Part shown: positions 1-8,009 of the stretch, in pieces
How positions within the stretch are numbered: position 1 is the stretch's first letter
How the letters are laid out: each line of letters opens with the position of its first letter
Assembly: GCF_026157065.1 (NCBI RefSeq)
Contig: NZ_JANLGQ010000008.1
Location: forward strand, 1 to 64,000
Length of the DNA: 64,000 nucleotides
Reading direction: 5' to 3'
From: Enterococcus sp. HY326
Lineage (GTDB): Bacteria > Bacillota > Bacilli > Lactobacillales > Enterococcaceae
Position numbers and translations under genes: made by a program
Notes under the pieces: model-generated
Told to the model about the DNA's origin: nothing
The model's database searches: none
The model's input: only the letters and a program-made list of their open reading frames with translations

Positions 1-115
1 CCACTCCTTTTCTTTCGGTGGAGCAAGCTCCGGTGAAAGAAAAAGCGTTCGACTTGCATGTATTAGGCACGCCGCCAGCGTTCGTCCTGAGCCAGGATCA
101 AACTCTCATAATAAA
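1..115 (-). rRNA. rrs: 16S ribosomal RNA, 5' end only
   Basis: Read on the minus strand, the universal 5' segment AGAGTTTGATCCTGGCTCAG is present, followed by the conserved stretch up to the V1 hairpin. The V1 arm contains the loop GGAGCTTGCTCC seen in many enterococci. Only about the first 115 nt of the gene are in the window; the rest lies to the left. The exact 5' end is not visible from sequence and is placed just upstream of the TTTATTATGAGAG segment. Confidence 0.97.
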
Positions 116-301
116 AGTGTTTGCACAGTCTTGCGACTGTTAGCTCATTAATTGTTTGCTAGCTTTTGCTTGCAATGTTTATTTTGTCCTTGACTATCAA
201 GGACGCCCTACACATTGGTTCGTTTGCTTTGTTCAGTTTTCAAAGGTCTACGTGTTGCGATTCAGCCTCTTAAAAAGAAGTGAATTTGTTGTTTCAGCAA
301 C
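116..301 (-). other. rRNA operon leader
   Basis: This is the transcribed leader between the rrn promoter and 16S. Read on the minus strand it holds AACTGAACAAAGCAAACGA, the kind of sequence that recurs in enterococcal rRNA spacers and leaders. It also has short inverted repeats (GTCCTTGATAGTCAAGGAC and ACAGTCGCAAGACTGT) likely to belong to the RNase III processing stem or antitermination region. An open frame across this stretch on the plus strand is not a gene. Confidence 0.7.
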
Positions 302-307
302 TTTTAT

Positions 308-336
308 ATCTTATCAGCTTTGCAGCCGATTGTCAA
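308..336 (-). promoter_or_regulatory. rRNA operon promoter
   Basis: On the minus strand a perfect -35 box TTGACA (331-336) is followed by a 17-bp spacer and a -10 box TAAGAT (308-313). It lies about 190 bp upstream of 16S, a usual leader length. The stretch from 337 to 711 upstream of it is very A+T rich, as expected for UP-element DNA. I see no convincing gene and no equally good second promoter there. Confidence 0.8.
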
Positions 337-711
337 CAACTTTTTTTAAAAGTCATTTATATAAAAATCGAAATCTCCTAGAGTTCAAAAGCTTTCTCGC
401 TGAGAACATTTAATAATTTATCATGGAAATCCTATTGCGTCAATAAGAAAATTAGCAATTCAATCCGGAAAAAAGTTTCCATATTCTCAAGATTCAGAAA
501 TAGTTCGTGTTTTAGTTAAATACTTATAATTTTGAAATTATTTAGTTCGATTATTATAGAAATTTATTCACGTCTATTCTCTTCTTGCTTATATCATTCG
601 TGAAAACTTTTTTTTTAACTTGCAATTATTTTTGAAATTTTATATTTGATTGCGACTTAATCAGGATGAAACGATATGTCATCACTTATTTCAGTAAAAT
701 ATCTTGCTAAA

Positions 712-746
712 TAAAAAAAGCAAACCACCTGTTCAGTAGTTTGCTT
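712..746 (-). terminator. Rho-independent terminator
   Basis: On the minus strand a 10-bp stem (AGCAAACTAC with GTGGTTTGCT) closes a 7-nt loop and is followed by a run of seven T. It ends the transcript of the gene at 779-1150 before the rRNA promoter region. Confidence 0.85.
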
Positions 747-778
747 CTTATGTAAGTAGCCATATAATAAATATTTTT

Positions 779-1150
779 CTAAAAGAAAGGAACCCCTTCA
801 AAGGCTACACTGCCTAAGACTGTTCTCAATTTTTCTGGCCGTTCCCAAATGTAATCAGCTGCCAATGATTCCTGCATGTTCTTTTCTTCAATTTCAAATA
901 GAAATAACGGAATGTTTTCATGATTGATATTGGTATTGGTTAATTCAACAAGTTGAATATCACTTACATTAACGTGGACAGTTTCTTTTAAAAATCTAAG
1001 AATACTAGAAAGTCCAGTAGCTTCATCAGCGAAAGTGGTAATTGCGAAACCCATACGATCATCGTTCTCGTGCATCAAAAACTTTTTCGTGCCATCTTGC
1101 AAATGCAACATAATAGTCCCTGCAACGCGTTTATTTTTCAATGTATCCAC
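779..1150 (-). CDS. Hypothetical protein, 123 aa
   Basis: I do not recognise this family. The 123-residue protein has no signal peptide or membrane segment, and its composition fits a soluble cytoplasmic alpha/beta protein. The C-terminal part (ending in YIWERPEKLRTVLGSVAFEG) and the FLFEIEEKN segment faintly recall Nudix-fold proteins, but there is no Nudix box, so this is only an impression. It is a single gene with its own terminator at 712-746, separated from the S1-domain gene by 69 bp. Codon use resembles its neighbours. Confidence 0.75.
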   Translation of the reverse strand: MDTLKNKRVAGTIMLHLQDGTKKFLMHENDDRMGFAITTFADEATGLSSILRFLKETVHVNVSDIQLVELTNTNINHENIPLFLFEIEEKNMQESLAADYIWERPEKLRTVLGSVAFEGVPFF

Positions 1151-1219
1151 TCCTATTGCTAGAATACTTAGATACTACCACAATTTCTGAAAAAAAACAT
1201 TAAGTTTTCAAGTGAAGAT

Positions 1220-1594
1220 TTACTGCTTCCGTTCAGCTAAATAATCTAAGTCTTCTTCAATCCATTCAGGCAAAGCTTTCTCTAATGAAGCAAAGCCGAT
1301 TTTTTTATTGCGATTGGTAAAATATTTTTTTCGTTTCGAATAATTGGGTGGAAATTGTCCACTGAGGGTGCGCAAAGACAGGCTGATTTTTTGCGAATAT
1401 TCGTCAATGTCAATGACTTGTATGCGAACTTGATCGCCGACTTTTAAAACATCGCTGATATTTTTTGTATAGCCCGCTTGAATCTCAGAGACGTGAATTA
1501 GTCCTTGTGTATCATGATCTAATGAAACAAATGCACCATAAGGCTGAATTCCTGAAATAGTACCAAAATGAATGCTGCCAATTTTATAACTCAT
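1220..1594 (-). CDS. yugI: S1 RNA-binding domain protein, YugI/CvfD-like
   Basis: Residues 1-75 form a complete S1 domain: it starts with the strand KIGSIHFGTISGIQPYGAFV, has the GLIHVSEI motif, then VGDQVRIQVIDID and KISLSLR. The remaining 50 residues are a basic, then acidic tail. At 124 aa it matches the short general-stress S1 proteins called YugI or GSP13 in Bacillus and CvfD in streptococci. Members bind RNA or ribosomes and affect translation and stress responses; the function here is inferred from family. It stands alone on the minus strand, divergent from the C-S lyase. Confidence 0.9.
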   Translation of the reverse strand: MSYKIGSIHFGTISGIQPYGAFVSLDHDTQGLIHVSEIQAGYTKNISDVLKVGDQVRIQVIDIDEYSQKISLSLRTLSGQFPPNYSKRKKYFTNRNKKIGFASLEKALPEWIEEDLDYLAERKQ

Positions 1595-1683
1595 TTACTT
1601 CCCTCTTTTCCAAGAATTCATTATACTGTATTTATGTAAAAAAATGAAGTTTTGTCACATCGACAAGGGAAAGGACGACCGCA

Positions 1684-2856
1684 ATGACCGATTTTAATCA
1701 AGTAATCAATCGTAAACAGACCAATTCAGTGAAATGGGACCGCATCGCAGCAACTTATCAGGAGGAAGACTTATTGCCTTTGTGGGTAGCAGATATGGAT
1801 TTTTTTAGTCCGTCTTTTGTGACGGACGCCTTTCGCAAGTTTTTAGATACAGGGGTTTTAGGTTATAGTGAGCCATCAGATTCTTTATATCAAGCGATTA
1901 TTGATTGGCAGCAAATACAGCATGATTTTACTGTACCAAAGGAAGATATCTTATTTTCAGTCGGCGTGGTGCCGAGTATTGCGGCAGCTGTGCAAGCCTA
2001 CACTGAAGAGGGCGATGCGGTTTTAATTCATGATCCGGTTTACTTTCCATTTTCTGCAGTCGTTAAGGAGAATAAGCGCAAATTAGTACGCAACCCTTTA
2101 AAGGAAGAAAATGGCTGTTTTGTTATTGACTTTGCAGCAATGGAGCAGGCCATTCAAGAACATCAGGTGAAATTATTTATTTTGTGTAATCCTCATAATC
2201 CTGGTGGACGGGTCTGGAATGCAGAAGAATTGAAACAAATGGGTGAGCTGTGTGAAAAATACGGAGTGATTTTAATCAGCGATGAAATACATCAGGATTT
2301 AATTTTTGAGCCAAATCAGTTTACGAGCTTTCAAAATGCTTATGATGCAGCTGGCAAGTTTTCAATTGTCTTAACCGCTGCTACAAAAACTTTTAATTTA
2401 GCCGGCATTAAAAATTCGATGGTTTTCATTAAAGACCCAGAATTAAAACAGAAATTTGTAGCCGTTCAGCAAAAAAATCATGACAATGAGATTAATACTT
2501 TTGGCCTAATCGGAACTGAAGCTGCTTATCGAGGAGGCGCTGAATGGTTGGCGGAATTACTTGATTACTTAGCTGAAAATGTCCGCTTTGTAACAGATTA
2601 CTTCCATGAGCATCTGCCGCAAGTTAACGTGATGACACCACAAGGGACTTACTTATTGTGGTTGGACTTTTCAGCGTATGGTATGAGTGACAAAGAGCTA
2701 GAAGACTTTTTCGTTCATCAGGCAAAAGTCGTGTTAAATACTGGCATTAGTTTTGGGCCAAAGGGGACAGGGCACATGCGCATGAATTTAGCTGCCCCCA
2801 AAGCAACAATTCAAGAAGGCTTAACTAGAATTAAAACAGCTTTTGATTCACTATAA
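1684..2856 (+). CDS. patB: PLP-dependent C-S lyase / aminotransferase, MalY/PatB family
   Basis: The 390-residue protein is a fold-type I PLP enzyme of the MalY/PatB group, which cleave the C-S bond of cystathionine or cysteine conjugates to give pyruvate, ammonia and a thiol. Family markers are LPLWVADMDF near the N-terminus, the NPHNPGGRVW motif, ISDEIHQDL with the PLP-binding Asp, and the Schiff-base Lys in AATKTFNLAG (about residue 234). The length is typical. The ATG at 1684 follows AAAGGACGACCGCA. It is monocistronic and ends at a strong bidirectional terminator. The exact substrate cannot be read from sequence. Confidence 0.92.
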   Translation: MTDFNQVINRKQTNSVKWDRIAATYQEEDLLPLWVADMDFFSPSFVTDAFRKFLDTGVLGYSEPSDSLYQAIIDWQQIQHDFTVPKEDILFSVGVVPSIAAAVQAYTEEGDAVLIHDPVYFPFSAVVKENKRKLVRNPLKEENGCFVIDFAAMEQAIQEHQVKLFILCNPHNPGGRVWNAEELKQMGELCEKYGVILISDEIHQDLIFEPNQFTSFQNAYDAAGKFSIVLTAATKTFNLAGIKNSMVFIKDPELKQKFVAVQQKNHDNEINTFGLIGTEAAYRGGAEWLAELLDYLAENVRFVTDYFHEHLPQVNVMTPQGTYLLWLDFSAYGMSDKELEDFFVHQAKVVLNTGISFGPKGTGHMRMNLAAPKATIQEGLTRIKTAFDSL

Positions 2857-2859
2857 ATA

Positions 2860-2904
2860 AAAAATGTTCCCGCTGATATCATTCATCAGTGGGAACATTT
2901 TTTA
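2860..2904. terminator. Bidirectional terminator
   Basis: A stem of about 15 bp (AATGTTCCCGCTGAT with ATCAGTGGGAACATT, one G-U) lies between convergent genes. It has an A run on the left and a T run on the right, so it can serve both strands. Confidence 0.9.
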
Positions 2905-2916
2905 GTTCAGCAGTTA

Positions 2917-3501
2917 TTATTCAGAAATTTCGATTGTATCAATCGTAATGTCGTGCACTGGTCGATCCTGTGGTCCTCTTTGAGCATTGGCAATTTCATC
3001 GACAACATCCATGCCCTCAATCACATGACCGAAAACAGTATGGCGTTGGTCAAGCCAAGGAGTACCGCCACCTTTATAAGCTTCGATAATTTCTGCTGGG
3101 AACCCAGCACCTTCAAGTTGACCAAGCATATTCGCTGGAACATTTTCATTGTTTACGATGAAAAATTGGCTGCCATTAGTATTGGGGCCAGCGTTAGCCA
3201 TGGATAGTGCACCTCTTAAATTGAAGGCTTCCATTGAAAATTCATCTTCGAATTTGTCACCATAGATGCTTTCGCCCCCCATACCAGTTCCGGTTGGGTC
3301 GCCTCCTTGAATCATGAAATCAGGGATTACTCGGTGAAAAATAATTCCGTCATAATAGCCTTTTTTTGCAAGTTGAACAAAGTTATCAACTGTCTTTGGT
3401 GCTAAATCTGGAAATAATTGTACTTTAATATCTCCGCGGTTGGTTTTGATGGTCGCTTTTGGACCTGTTGCGTTGGCTAAATCTAATTGTGGAAATGCCA
3501 C
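2917..3501 (-). CDS. ppiB: Peptidyl-prolyl cis-trans isomerase, cyclophilin type
   Basis: This is a 194-residue cyclophilin that catalyses prolyl isomerisation. Diagnostic segments are [30 protein letters not shown] and [15 protein letters not shown], with the catalytic Arg in FHRV. The open frame reaches further upstream to 3645, but the extra 48 residues have no family match. The GTG at 3501 is preceded by AAAGGAGGA at 8-nt spacing, which fixes the start at VAFPQLDL. There is no signal peptide, so it should be cytoplasmic. Confidence 0.95.
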   Translation of the reverse strand: MAFPQLDLANATGPKATIKTNRGDIKVQLFPDLAPKTVDNFVQLAKKGYYDGIIFHRVIPDFMIQGGDPTGTGMGGESIYGDKFEDEFSMEAFNLRGALSMANAGPNTNGSQFFIVNNENVPANMLGQLEGAGFPAEIIEAYKGGGTPWLDQRHTVFGHVIEGMDVVDEIANAQRGPQDRPVHDITIDTIEISE

Positions 3502-3777
3502 GTAAATCTCCTCCTTTGATTCGCTGACCTCCTCCGTTAAAAAACGAGCTGGCTGCCGCATAATTACTAAAATATCATAGCCGATTTTCAAAAAAAAAAC
3601 CATAGGAGACCCTTGGACTTTATGAAAAATTGCTATTTCAAGCAAATTTTTTTATAGAAATAATTATTTTTGATAGAATGCCAACAGAAGTCTTAGTCAA
3701 AGACGACTTTCAATATAAAGTAAGAAAGCAACATTTGCTAGATTAATAGGTAGATTTAGCTTCAAGGAGGAAAAAAC

Positions 3778-4767
3778 ATGACAGATGTGTATGACATCAC
3801 TATTATCGGCGCTGGACCGATTGGGCTGTTTGCAGCTTTTTATGCCGGAATGCGGGGCGCCAAAACAAAAATTATTGATAGCCTACCGCAAATCGGTGGT
3901 CAACTGGCAACCTTGTACCCAGAAAAATTAATTTACGATGCACCTGGTTTTGCTACGATAAAAGCCATTGAGCTGATTGAAAATCTCGATCAGCAGTTGG
4001 AAAAATTTAATCACGACTTTGTTTTAGAAGAGGAAGTTGTTGATTTGATTGCTCATGAAGATTTTGTTGAAATTGTGACGAATCAAGGGCTGCATTTTTC
4101 AAAGTCAGTAATTTTAGCGTTGGGTAATGGCTCTTTTCAGCCCCGGCGATTAAACTTGCCACTGGCAGATGACTTAGAAAATCACGGCTTGGATTATTAT
4201 GTCAATGATTTGCAAAAATATGCCGGTCAACGAGTGGCCATTGCTGGTGGTGGCGATTCTGCAATCGATTGGGCTTTGATGCTGGAGCCGATTGCTGCAG
4301 AGGTTCACTTAATTCATCGCCGTCCGGAATTTCGTGGCCATGAACACAGTGTTAACCTCTTAGAAAAATCGAGTATCAATATTTTGACTCCCTATGTGAT
4401 TGAAAGCTTGCAGGCTCAAGAGGGTGAGTTGACCGCTATTGACCTGCAAAAAGTCAAAGCTGACGATGTTTTGCAAGTACCGATTGATCATCTGATTGTC
4501 AACTATGGCTTTTCTTCCTCTTTGGAGCATTTAAAAAATTGGGGACTAGAAACCCAACGCAATTCGATTTTAGTCAACAGCGACATGTCGACTAATATTC
4601 CTGGGGTTTACGCTGCGGGCGATATCACTCAATACCAAGGGAAAGTTAAATTAATTGCGACTGGCCTTGGGGAAGCTCCCACAGCAGTCAACAATGCCCT
4701 GCATTATATCAATCCCAAAAATCGGACACAGCCGATGCACAGCACTAGTCTGTTTGCTGAGAAATAG
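3778..4767 (+). CDS. yumC: Ferredoxin--NADP+ reductase type 2 (YumC family)
   Basis: The 329-residue flavoprotein resembles thioredoxin reductase. It has an N-terminal FAD-binding motif (IIGAGPIGLFAAFYAG), a central NAD(P)-binding motif (VAIAGGGDSAIDWA) and the C-terminal FAD motif GVYAAGDIT. It lacks the redox-active CxxC of thioredoxin reductase, which marks it as the YumC-type ferredoxin/flavodoxin NADP reductase. The ATG follows an AAGGAGG ribosome binding site. It converges with yuzB, a gene that also neighbours yumC in bacilli. Confidence 0.92.
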   Translation: MTDVYDITIIGAGPIGLFAAFYAGMRGAKTKIIDSLPQIGGQLATLYPEKLIYDAPGFATIKAIELIENLDQQLEKFNHDFVLEEEVVDLIAHEDFVEIVTNQGLHFSKSVILALGNGSFQPRRLNLPLADDLENHGLDYYVNDLQKYAGQRVAIAGGGDSAIDWALMLEPIAAEVHLIHRRPEFRGHEHSVNLLEKSSINILTPYVIESLQAQEGELTAIDLQKVKADDVLQVPIDHLIVNYGFSSSLEHLKNWGLETQRNSILVNSDMSTNIPGVYAAGDITQYQGKVKLIATGLGEAPTAVNNALHYINPKNRTQPMHSTSLFAEK

Positions 4768-4778
4768 CAGAGAAAAAA

Positions 4779-4836
4779 TGAAATCCTTAACTTTTGGCGC
4801 ATCTTTTTAAGCAACCGCCATTAGTTAGGGATTTTT
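4779..4836. terminator. Bidirectional terminator
   Basis: AAATCCTTAACT pairs with AGTTAGGGATTT around a loop of about 30 nt, and a run of T follows on the plus strand. It separates the convergent yumC and yuzB genes and overlaps the last bases of yuzB. Confidence 0.7.
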
Positions 4837-5081
4837 TACATGCCGTATTCTGCTTGCCATTCTTTAATAGCCGCCGTGACACTCACTAGTAATTCTTCCG
4901 GAGTATTAGCCGCAATCCGCTCTCCTTCGAAAAAAGCAAAAGGCTTCATCCCGCACAAGGTGCATTCGCTCATACAAGAATAAGTCATAATATCGCAGTT
5001 TTCGCTGACAAAGGCATCGTCAATCACCAATTGACTGCCAGCGGATAAATTTTGTTCGCAAAATTCTAATAAAGGATCCAT
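4836..5081 (-). CDS. yuzB: YuzB family protein (DUF1450)
   Basis: The 81-residue protein has the DUF1450 pattern: N-terminal PLLEFCEQNL, then a cysteine cluster (NCDIMTYSCMSECTLCG) and a C-terminal segment ANTPEELL before a helical end. The four clustered Cys suggest metal or Fe-S binding, but no function has been shown that I can cite. The length matches the Bacillus protein (about 78 aa). Confidence 0.88.
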   Translation of the reverse strand: MDPLLEFCEQNLSAGSQLVIDDAFVSENCDIMTYSCMSECTLCGMKPFAFFEGERIAANTPEELLVSVTAAIKEWQAEYGM

Positions 5082-5204
5082 AGCGCTCCCCTTTCCATTA
5101 ACTAACAGGGTCTTTCATTGCATTTTAACGAAAATAGTATAACATTGAAGGGGTAAAGATTAAACTATCCAGTTTTAGCATTCAAACGATTAGGAGTGAC
5201 GCAG

Positions 5205-5711
5205 ATGGTAATTAAAGGTGAAACATTAGAAGAAGTCGCCCGCCAGTTATTAATTGAACGGGGCGTAACAATTAGAGACATCGCCGAATTGGTTATGTTT
5301 TTACAAGAACCATATATTATGGGGCTACAAATTGAAACCTGCATTGAAAATGTCGAAGGTGTTTTAACCAAACGAGAAGTTCAAAATGCGATTATCACCG
5401 GGATTCAATTAGATATTTTAGCTGAGGAAAAACAAATGCTCTATCCGTTACAGCAAATTGTCGAAGAAGATGAAGGGCTTTACGGTGTCGATGAAATTAT
5501 TGCTTTAGGAATTGTTAACGTTTATGGCTCGATTGGCTTTACCAATTATGGTTATATCGACAAAGTTAAACCGGGCATTTTGAAGAAATTAAACGATCAC
5601 GAAGGTCCAAGCGTCAATACTTTTCTCGATGACATTGTTGGCGCAATTGCGGCTTCTGCTGCCAGTCGTTTAGCTCATGATAATCCTGATAAGAGCCAAA
5701 TCACGCAATAA
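5205..5711 (+). CDS. yutG: Phosphatidylglycerophosphatase A family protein (YutG)
   Basis: The 168-residue protein belongs to the PgpA/YutG family; PgpA dephosphorylates phosphatidylglycerophosphate in phospholipid synthesis. Visible family segments are RGVTIRDIAELV, GVDEIIALGIVNVYGSIGFTNYGYIDK and FLDDIVGAIAAAAA-like (here FLDDIVGAIAASAASR). A GTG at 5196 is in frame, but AGGAG overlaps it and sits 8 nt before the ATG at 5205, so the ATG is preferred. The Gram-positive branch lacks the transmembrane segments of the E. coli enzyme, so catalytic activity is inferred only from family. Confidence 0.88.
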   Translation: MVIKGETLEEVARQLLIERGVTIRDIAELVMFLQEPYIMGLQIETCIENVEGVLTKREVQNAIITGIQLDILAEEKQMLYPLQQIVEEDEGLYGVDEIIALGIVNVYGSIGFTNYGYIDKVKPGILKKLNDHEGPSVNTFLDDIVGAIAASAASRLAHDNPDKSQITQ

Positions 5712-5724
5712 GTTTCCTGCAAAA

Positions 5725-5821
5725 TAAAAAATCCGCAAGAACTCAGATTACCCTTCTGCTGAAAACAGCAACCCGCAAATAAGCGGGAATTTAAGGAATC
5801 TGTGTTTCTTGCGGATTTTTT
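5725..5821. terminator. Long branched bidirectional terminator
   Basis: Outer arms AAAATCCGCAAGAA and TTCTTGCGGATTTT pair over 14-16 bp and carry A and T runs on the two sides. They are extended by CAGATT/AATCTG and CCTT/AAGG. The enclosed part holds two further hairpins: TGCTG-AAAA-CAGCA (5757-5770) and CCCGC-AAATAA-GCGGG (5772-5787). It lies between convergent genes and should terminate both. It is larger and more structured than an ordinary terminator. Confidence 0.8.
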
Positions 5822-5861
5822 CTTTATCTCCACTGTTGTTGCAGTAATCTCAACAACTTTT

Positions 5862-6497
5862 TCATCTGCTATAACTGCGTCTTAACTGCAGGCGACCTGC
5901 GATTACTCCGCTGAGGAAAATGAATTCGATTAAAACAAAAAATAAAATAAAGCAGTGCATAAAGAAGGCCTCTGGCAAGACATTAATTATCGGATCAGTG
6001 ACTGGATTAAACAGCCAGTCGTCATTTGCAAAAAATAATTCGTGGAATCTGACAAAGAAAGTATCAAAGCCGACTGCCATTAAAAAGCCGAAAATCACAG
6101 GAACTACTAAGGCAACTTGGAACGGCCGAATCAGTTTCCAAAGTGCCTTTTGTTTAACCAGACTGACGATAAACCAAATGGCTGGAATAGCCGTTATGAT
6201 TAACACAGCGTAATCAAGTAAAAATAATTTTTTGACATCGTAAAAATGTTGAGCACCGCTAGCCGACATCGGAAAATCCGGCAGCGCTAAAGTCGTATTG
6301 AAGGGATTATTTAAAAAGGCCATTAGCTGGTCAAAATTGTGAAGCAAAACATCTCGAGAGACATCGGTATAATCTAAAATATTTAAATACCCGATATCAA
6401 AGACGTATAACGGCCGAAAATTAATCGCCACAAACACGGAAAAGCTGATAATAAATAGAAACAGCGTCAGCCATTGCATAAACCGTTTAATCTTCAT
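5862..6497 (-). CDS. TIGR01906/DUF1461 family integral membrane protein
   Basis: The 211-residue protein has about four hydrophobic segments: near 10-28, 95-115, 125-145 and 178-200. A conserved extracytoplasmic N-terminal stretch contains NILDYTDVSRDV. This pattern and its position directly after yutF match the TIGR01906 (DUF1461) membrane proteins of lactobacilli and enterococci, whose function is unknown. Its ATG abuts the yutF stop codon, so the two are translationally coupled. It is the last gene of the yunD-yutD-yutF operon. Confidence 0.85.
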   Translation of the reverse strand: MKIKRFMQWLTLFLFIISFSVFVAINFRPLYVFDIGYLNILDYTDVSRDVLLHNFDQLMAFLNNPFNTTLALPDFPMSASGAQHFYDVKKLFLLDYAVLIITAIPAIWFIVSLVKQKALWKLIRPFQVALVVPVIFGFLMAVGFDTFFVRFHELFFANDDWLFNPVTDPIINVLPEAFFMHCFILFFVLIEFIFLSGVIAGRLQLRRSYSR

Positions 6498-7265
6498 TTA
6501 GTTAAATTCCCATTCATCTAGACTTGCCACTACATGTGTCGGTGCCTCAGGCAGGCTTGGTACAGCTGTTGCCGGTGTGAATCCAGTAGTGACTAACAAG
6601 GTATCAATCCTGTTAGCAATCCCTGCTTGAATATCTGTTTCGTAGTTATCCCCAACCATCAAAACAGCTTCCTTATGCAGGCCTAAAATTTCAACCGCTT
6701 TTTCAATGATGATGGCATTGGGTTTGCCTATCATCACCGGTTTGGTTTGAGTAGCTGTTTCCACCAAGGCAATGATTGAACCAGCCCCAGGTACTAAGCC
6801 CCGTTCATTTGGCAAATTTTTATCGGGATTGGTGCCGATAAACGTCGCCCCTTTTTGAATCGCAAACGTCGCTTCTACAAATTTTTCATAGGTCACCTGA
6901 CTGTCCAAGCCAACCACAACATAATCAGGATTTGTCTTGTCTTCGATAAATCCGGCTTCAGCAATTGCGGTTTTTAGGCCGCCTTCACCAATGACATAGA
7001 CCCGCTTGCCTTTATTGTCAGTTTTCATAAAGTCAACGGTTGCTAAACTGGCCGTGTAGACTGTGCTAGCTGGCACTTCAATCGCAAACTCATTTTTTAA
7101 ACGATTGGCAACATCTGTTGGTGTTTTGGTCGTATTATTGGTGACAAATAGAAAGGGAATCTTAGCAGCTTGAAGCTTTTCAACGAAGCGCTTGGCCGCT
7201 GGAATCGGCTGCTTACCTAAATAGACCGTCCCGTCTAAATCAATCAAGTACCCTTGATAGTCCAT
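6498..7265 (-). CDS. yutF: HAD-superfamily sugar-phosphatase-like protein, NagD/YutF family
   Basis: This is a 255-residue HAD hydrolase of the TIGR01457 (YutF) group. It has motif [12 protein letters not shown] with the nucleophile Asp, motif II FVTNNTT, motif III Lys in VMIGKPN and motif [15 protein letters not shown]. The length matches the family. NagD-like enzymes dephosphorylate small phosphorylated metabolites; the physiological substrate is not determined by sequence. It starts directly after the yutD stop and its stop abuts the next start, indicating one operon. Confidence 0.92.
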   Translation of the reverse strand: MDYQGYLIDLDGTVYLGKQPIPAAKRFVEKLQAAKIPFLFVTNNTTKTPTDVANRLKNEFAIEVPASTVYTASLATVDFMKTDNKGKRVYVIGEGGLKTAIAEAGFIEDKTNPDYVVVGLDSQVTYEKFVEATFAIQKGATFIGTNPDKNLPNERGLVPGAGSIIALVETATQTKPVMIGKPNAIIIEKAVEILGLHKEAVLMVGDNYETDIQAGIANRIDTLLVTTGFTPATAVPSLPEAPTHVVASLDEWEFN

Positions 7266-7940
7266 TTAATCTTCCCGCTTTCTAATCACAAAGCCTGATT
7301 TTTCACCATGAGCTGCCTCAGTGGTGTTTTTTCCTGCAGGGTTCGATTGTTTTTTGGGTTCTGTCTTACGATTTTTAATTGTTGGCTTCGTCTTTTTCAC
7401 AGATTGCACAGGAGCTTTTTTTTCTTCTGTATGAGCTGTTGCTGCATTCTTCTTGCTGTTGTTGCTGCGACGACGGCGATTTTGCTTGCGTTCCCGCTTG
7501 CCGCCGACACGCTCAATGACAAAATAAGCACAGCCAAAGTTGCAGTATTCATACAGATAATCCTGTAAACTTTCAATCCTTTGGTCCGGAAAAGCCCGCC
7601 GATTGTCATTGGCAAAAAAGCCTTTGAGGCGCAGCTGCTCATAGCCCCAATCCCCAACGATATAATCATAGCGAGACAAAACATCACTGAAACGCTCACC
7701 GAGTTTTTCTGCATCAAAGCCGTCACGATAATTCGTCGCCAATTTATATTGGCGATCGCCGATTAATAGCTGATCGTTTTCTAAGACTTGAACGGTTTCG
7801 CCTTTTTTCTTTTCAGTCGGTTCGCTTTCTTCGGCAATATCTTCTAAGACAGCGGCCAATTCCGCCGTTAAATCATCTTTTACTTCAGCAGCTGGCTGCT
7901 TTTTGTGTTGATTTTTATTTTTTTCTGTTTCGGTTGTCAT
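7266..7940 (-). CDS. yutD: YutD family protein with basic disordered tail
   Basis: The 224-residue protein has a central YutD domain (roughly residues 60-155). Its conserved segments are FDAEKLGERFSDVLSRYDYI, VGDWGYEQLRLKGFF and YCNFGCAYFVIERV. Both flanks are charged and look disordered: an acidic/basic N-terminal 50 residues and a Lys/Arg-rich C-terminal 65 residues. The frame opens at a TTG (7964), but the ATG at 7940, preceded by GGTGGTGAG, is the better start. Family function is unknown. The gene order yutD-yutF is conserved in Firmicutes. Confidence 0.88.
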   Translation of the reverse strand: MTTETEKNKNQHKKQPAAEVKDDLTAELAAVLEDIAEESEPTEKKKGETVQVLENDQLLIGDRQYKLATNYRDGFDAEKLGERFSDVLSRYDYIVGDWGYEQLRLKGFFANDNRRAFPDQRIESLQDYLYEYCNFGCAYFVIERVGGKRERKQNRRRRSNNSKKNAATAHTEEKKAPVQSVKKTKPTIKNRKTEPKKQSNPAGKNTTEAAHGEKSGFVIRKRED

Positions 7941-8009
7941 AAACTCACCACCATCATTCTTCAAACTGCATTTATTTTATCATAGTTTTGCCTCAGGACA
8001 AAGACTGCC

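Noticed and set aside
156-413. 85-codon open frame on the plus strand next to 16S
   Set aside because: It lies over the rRNA leader and promoter, on the opposite strand, with no ribosome site.
3502-3645. 48-residue N-terminal extension of the cyclophilin
   Set aside because: GTG at 3501 has AAAGGAGGA at ideal spacing and begins the family homology; the extension matches nothing.
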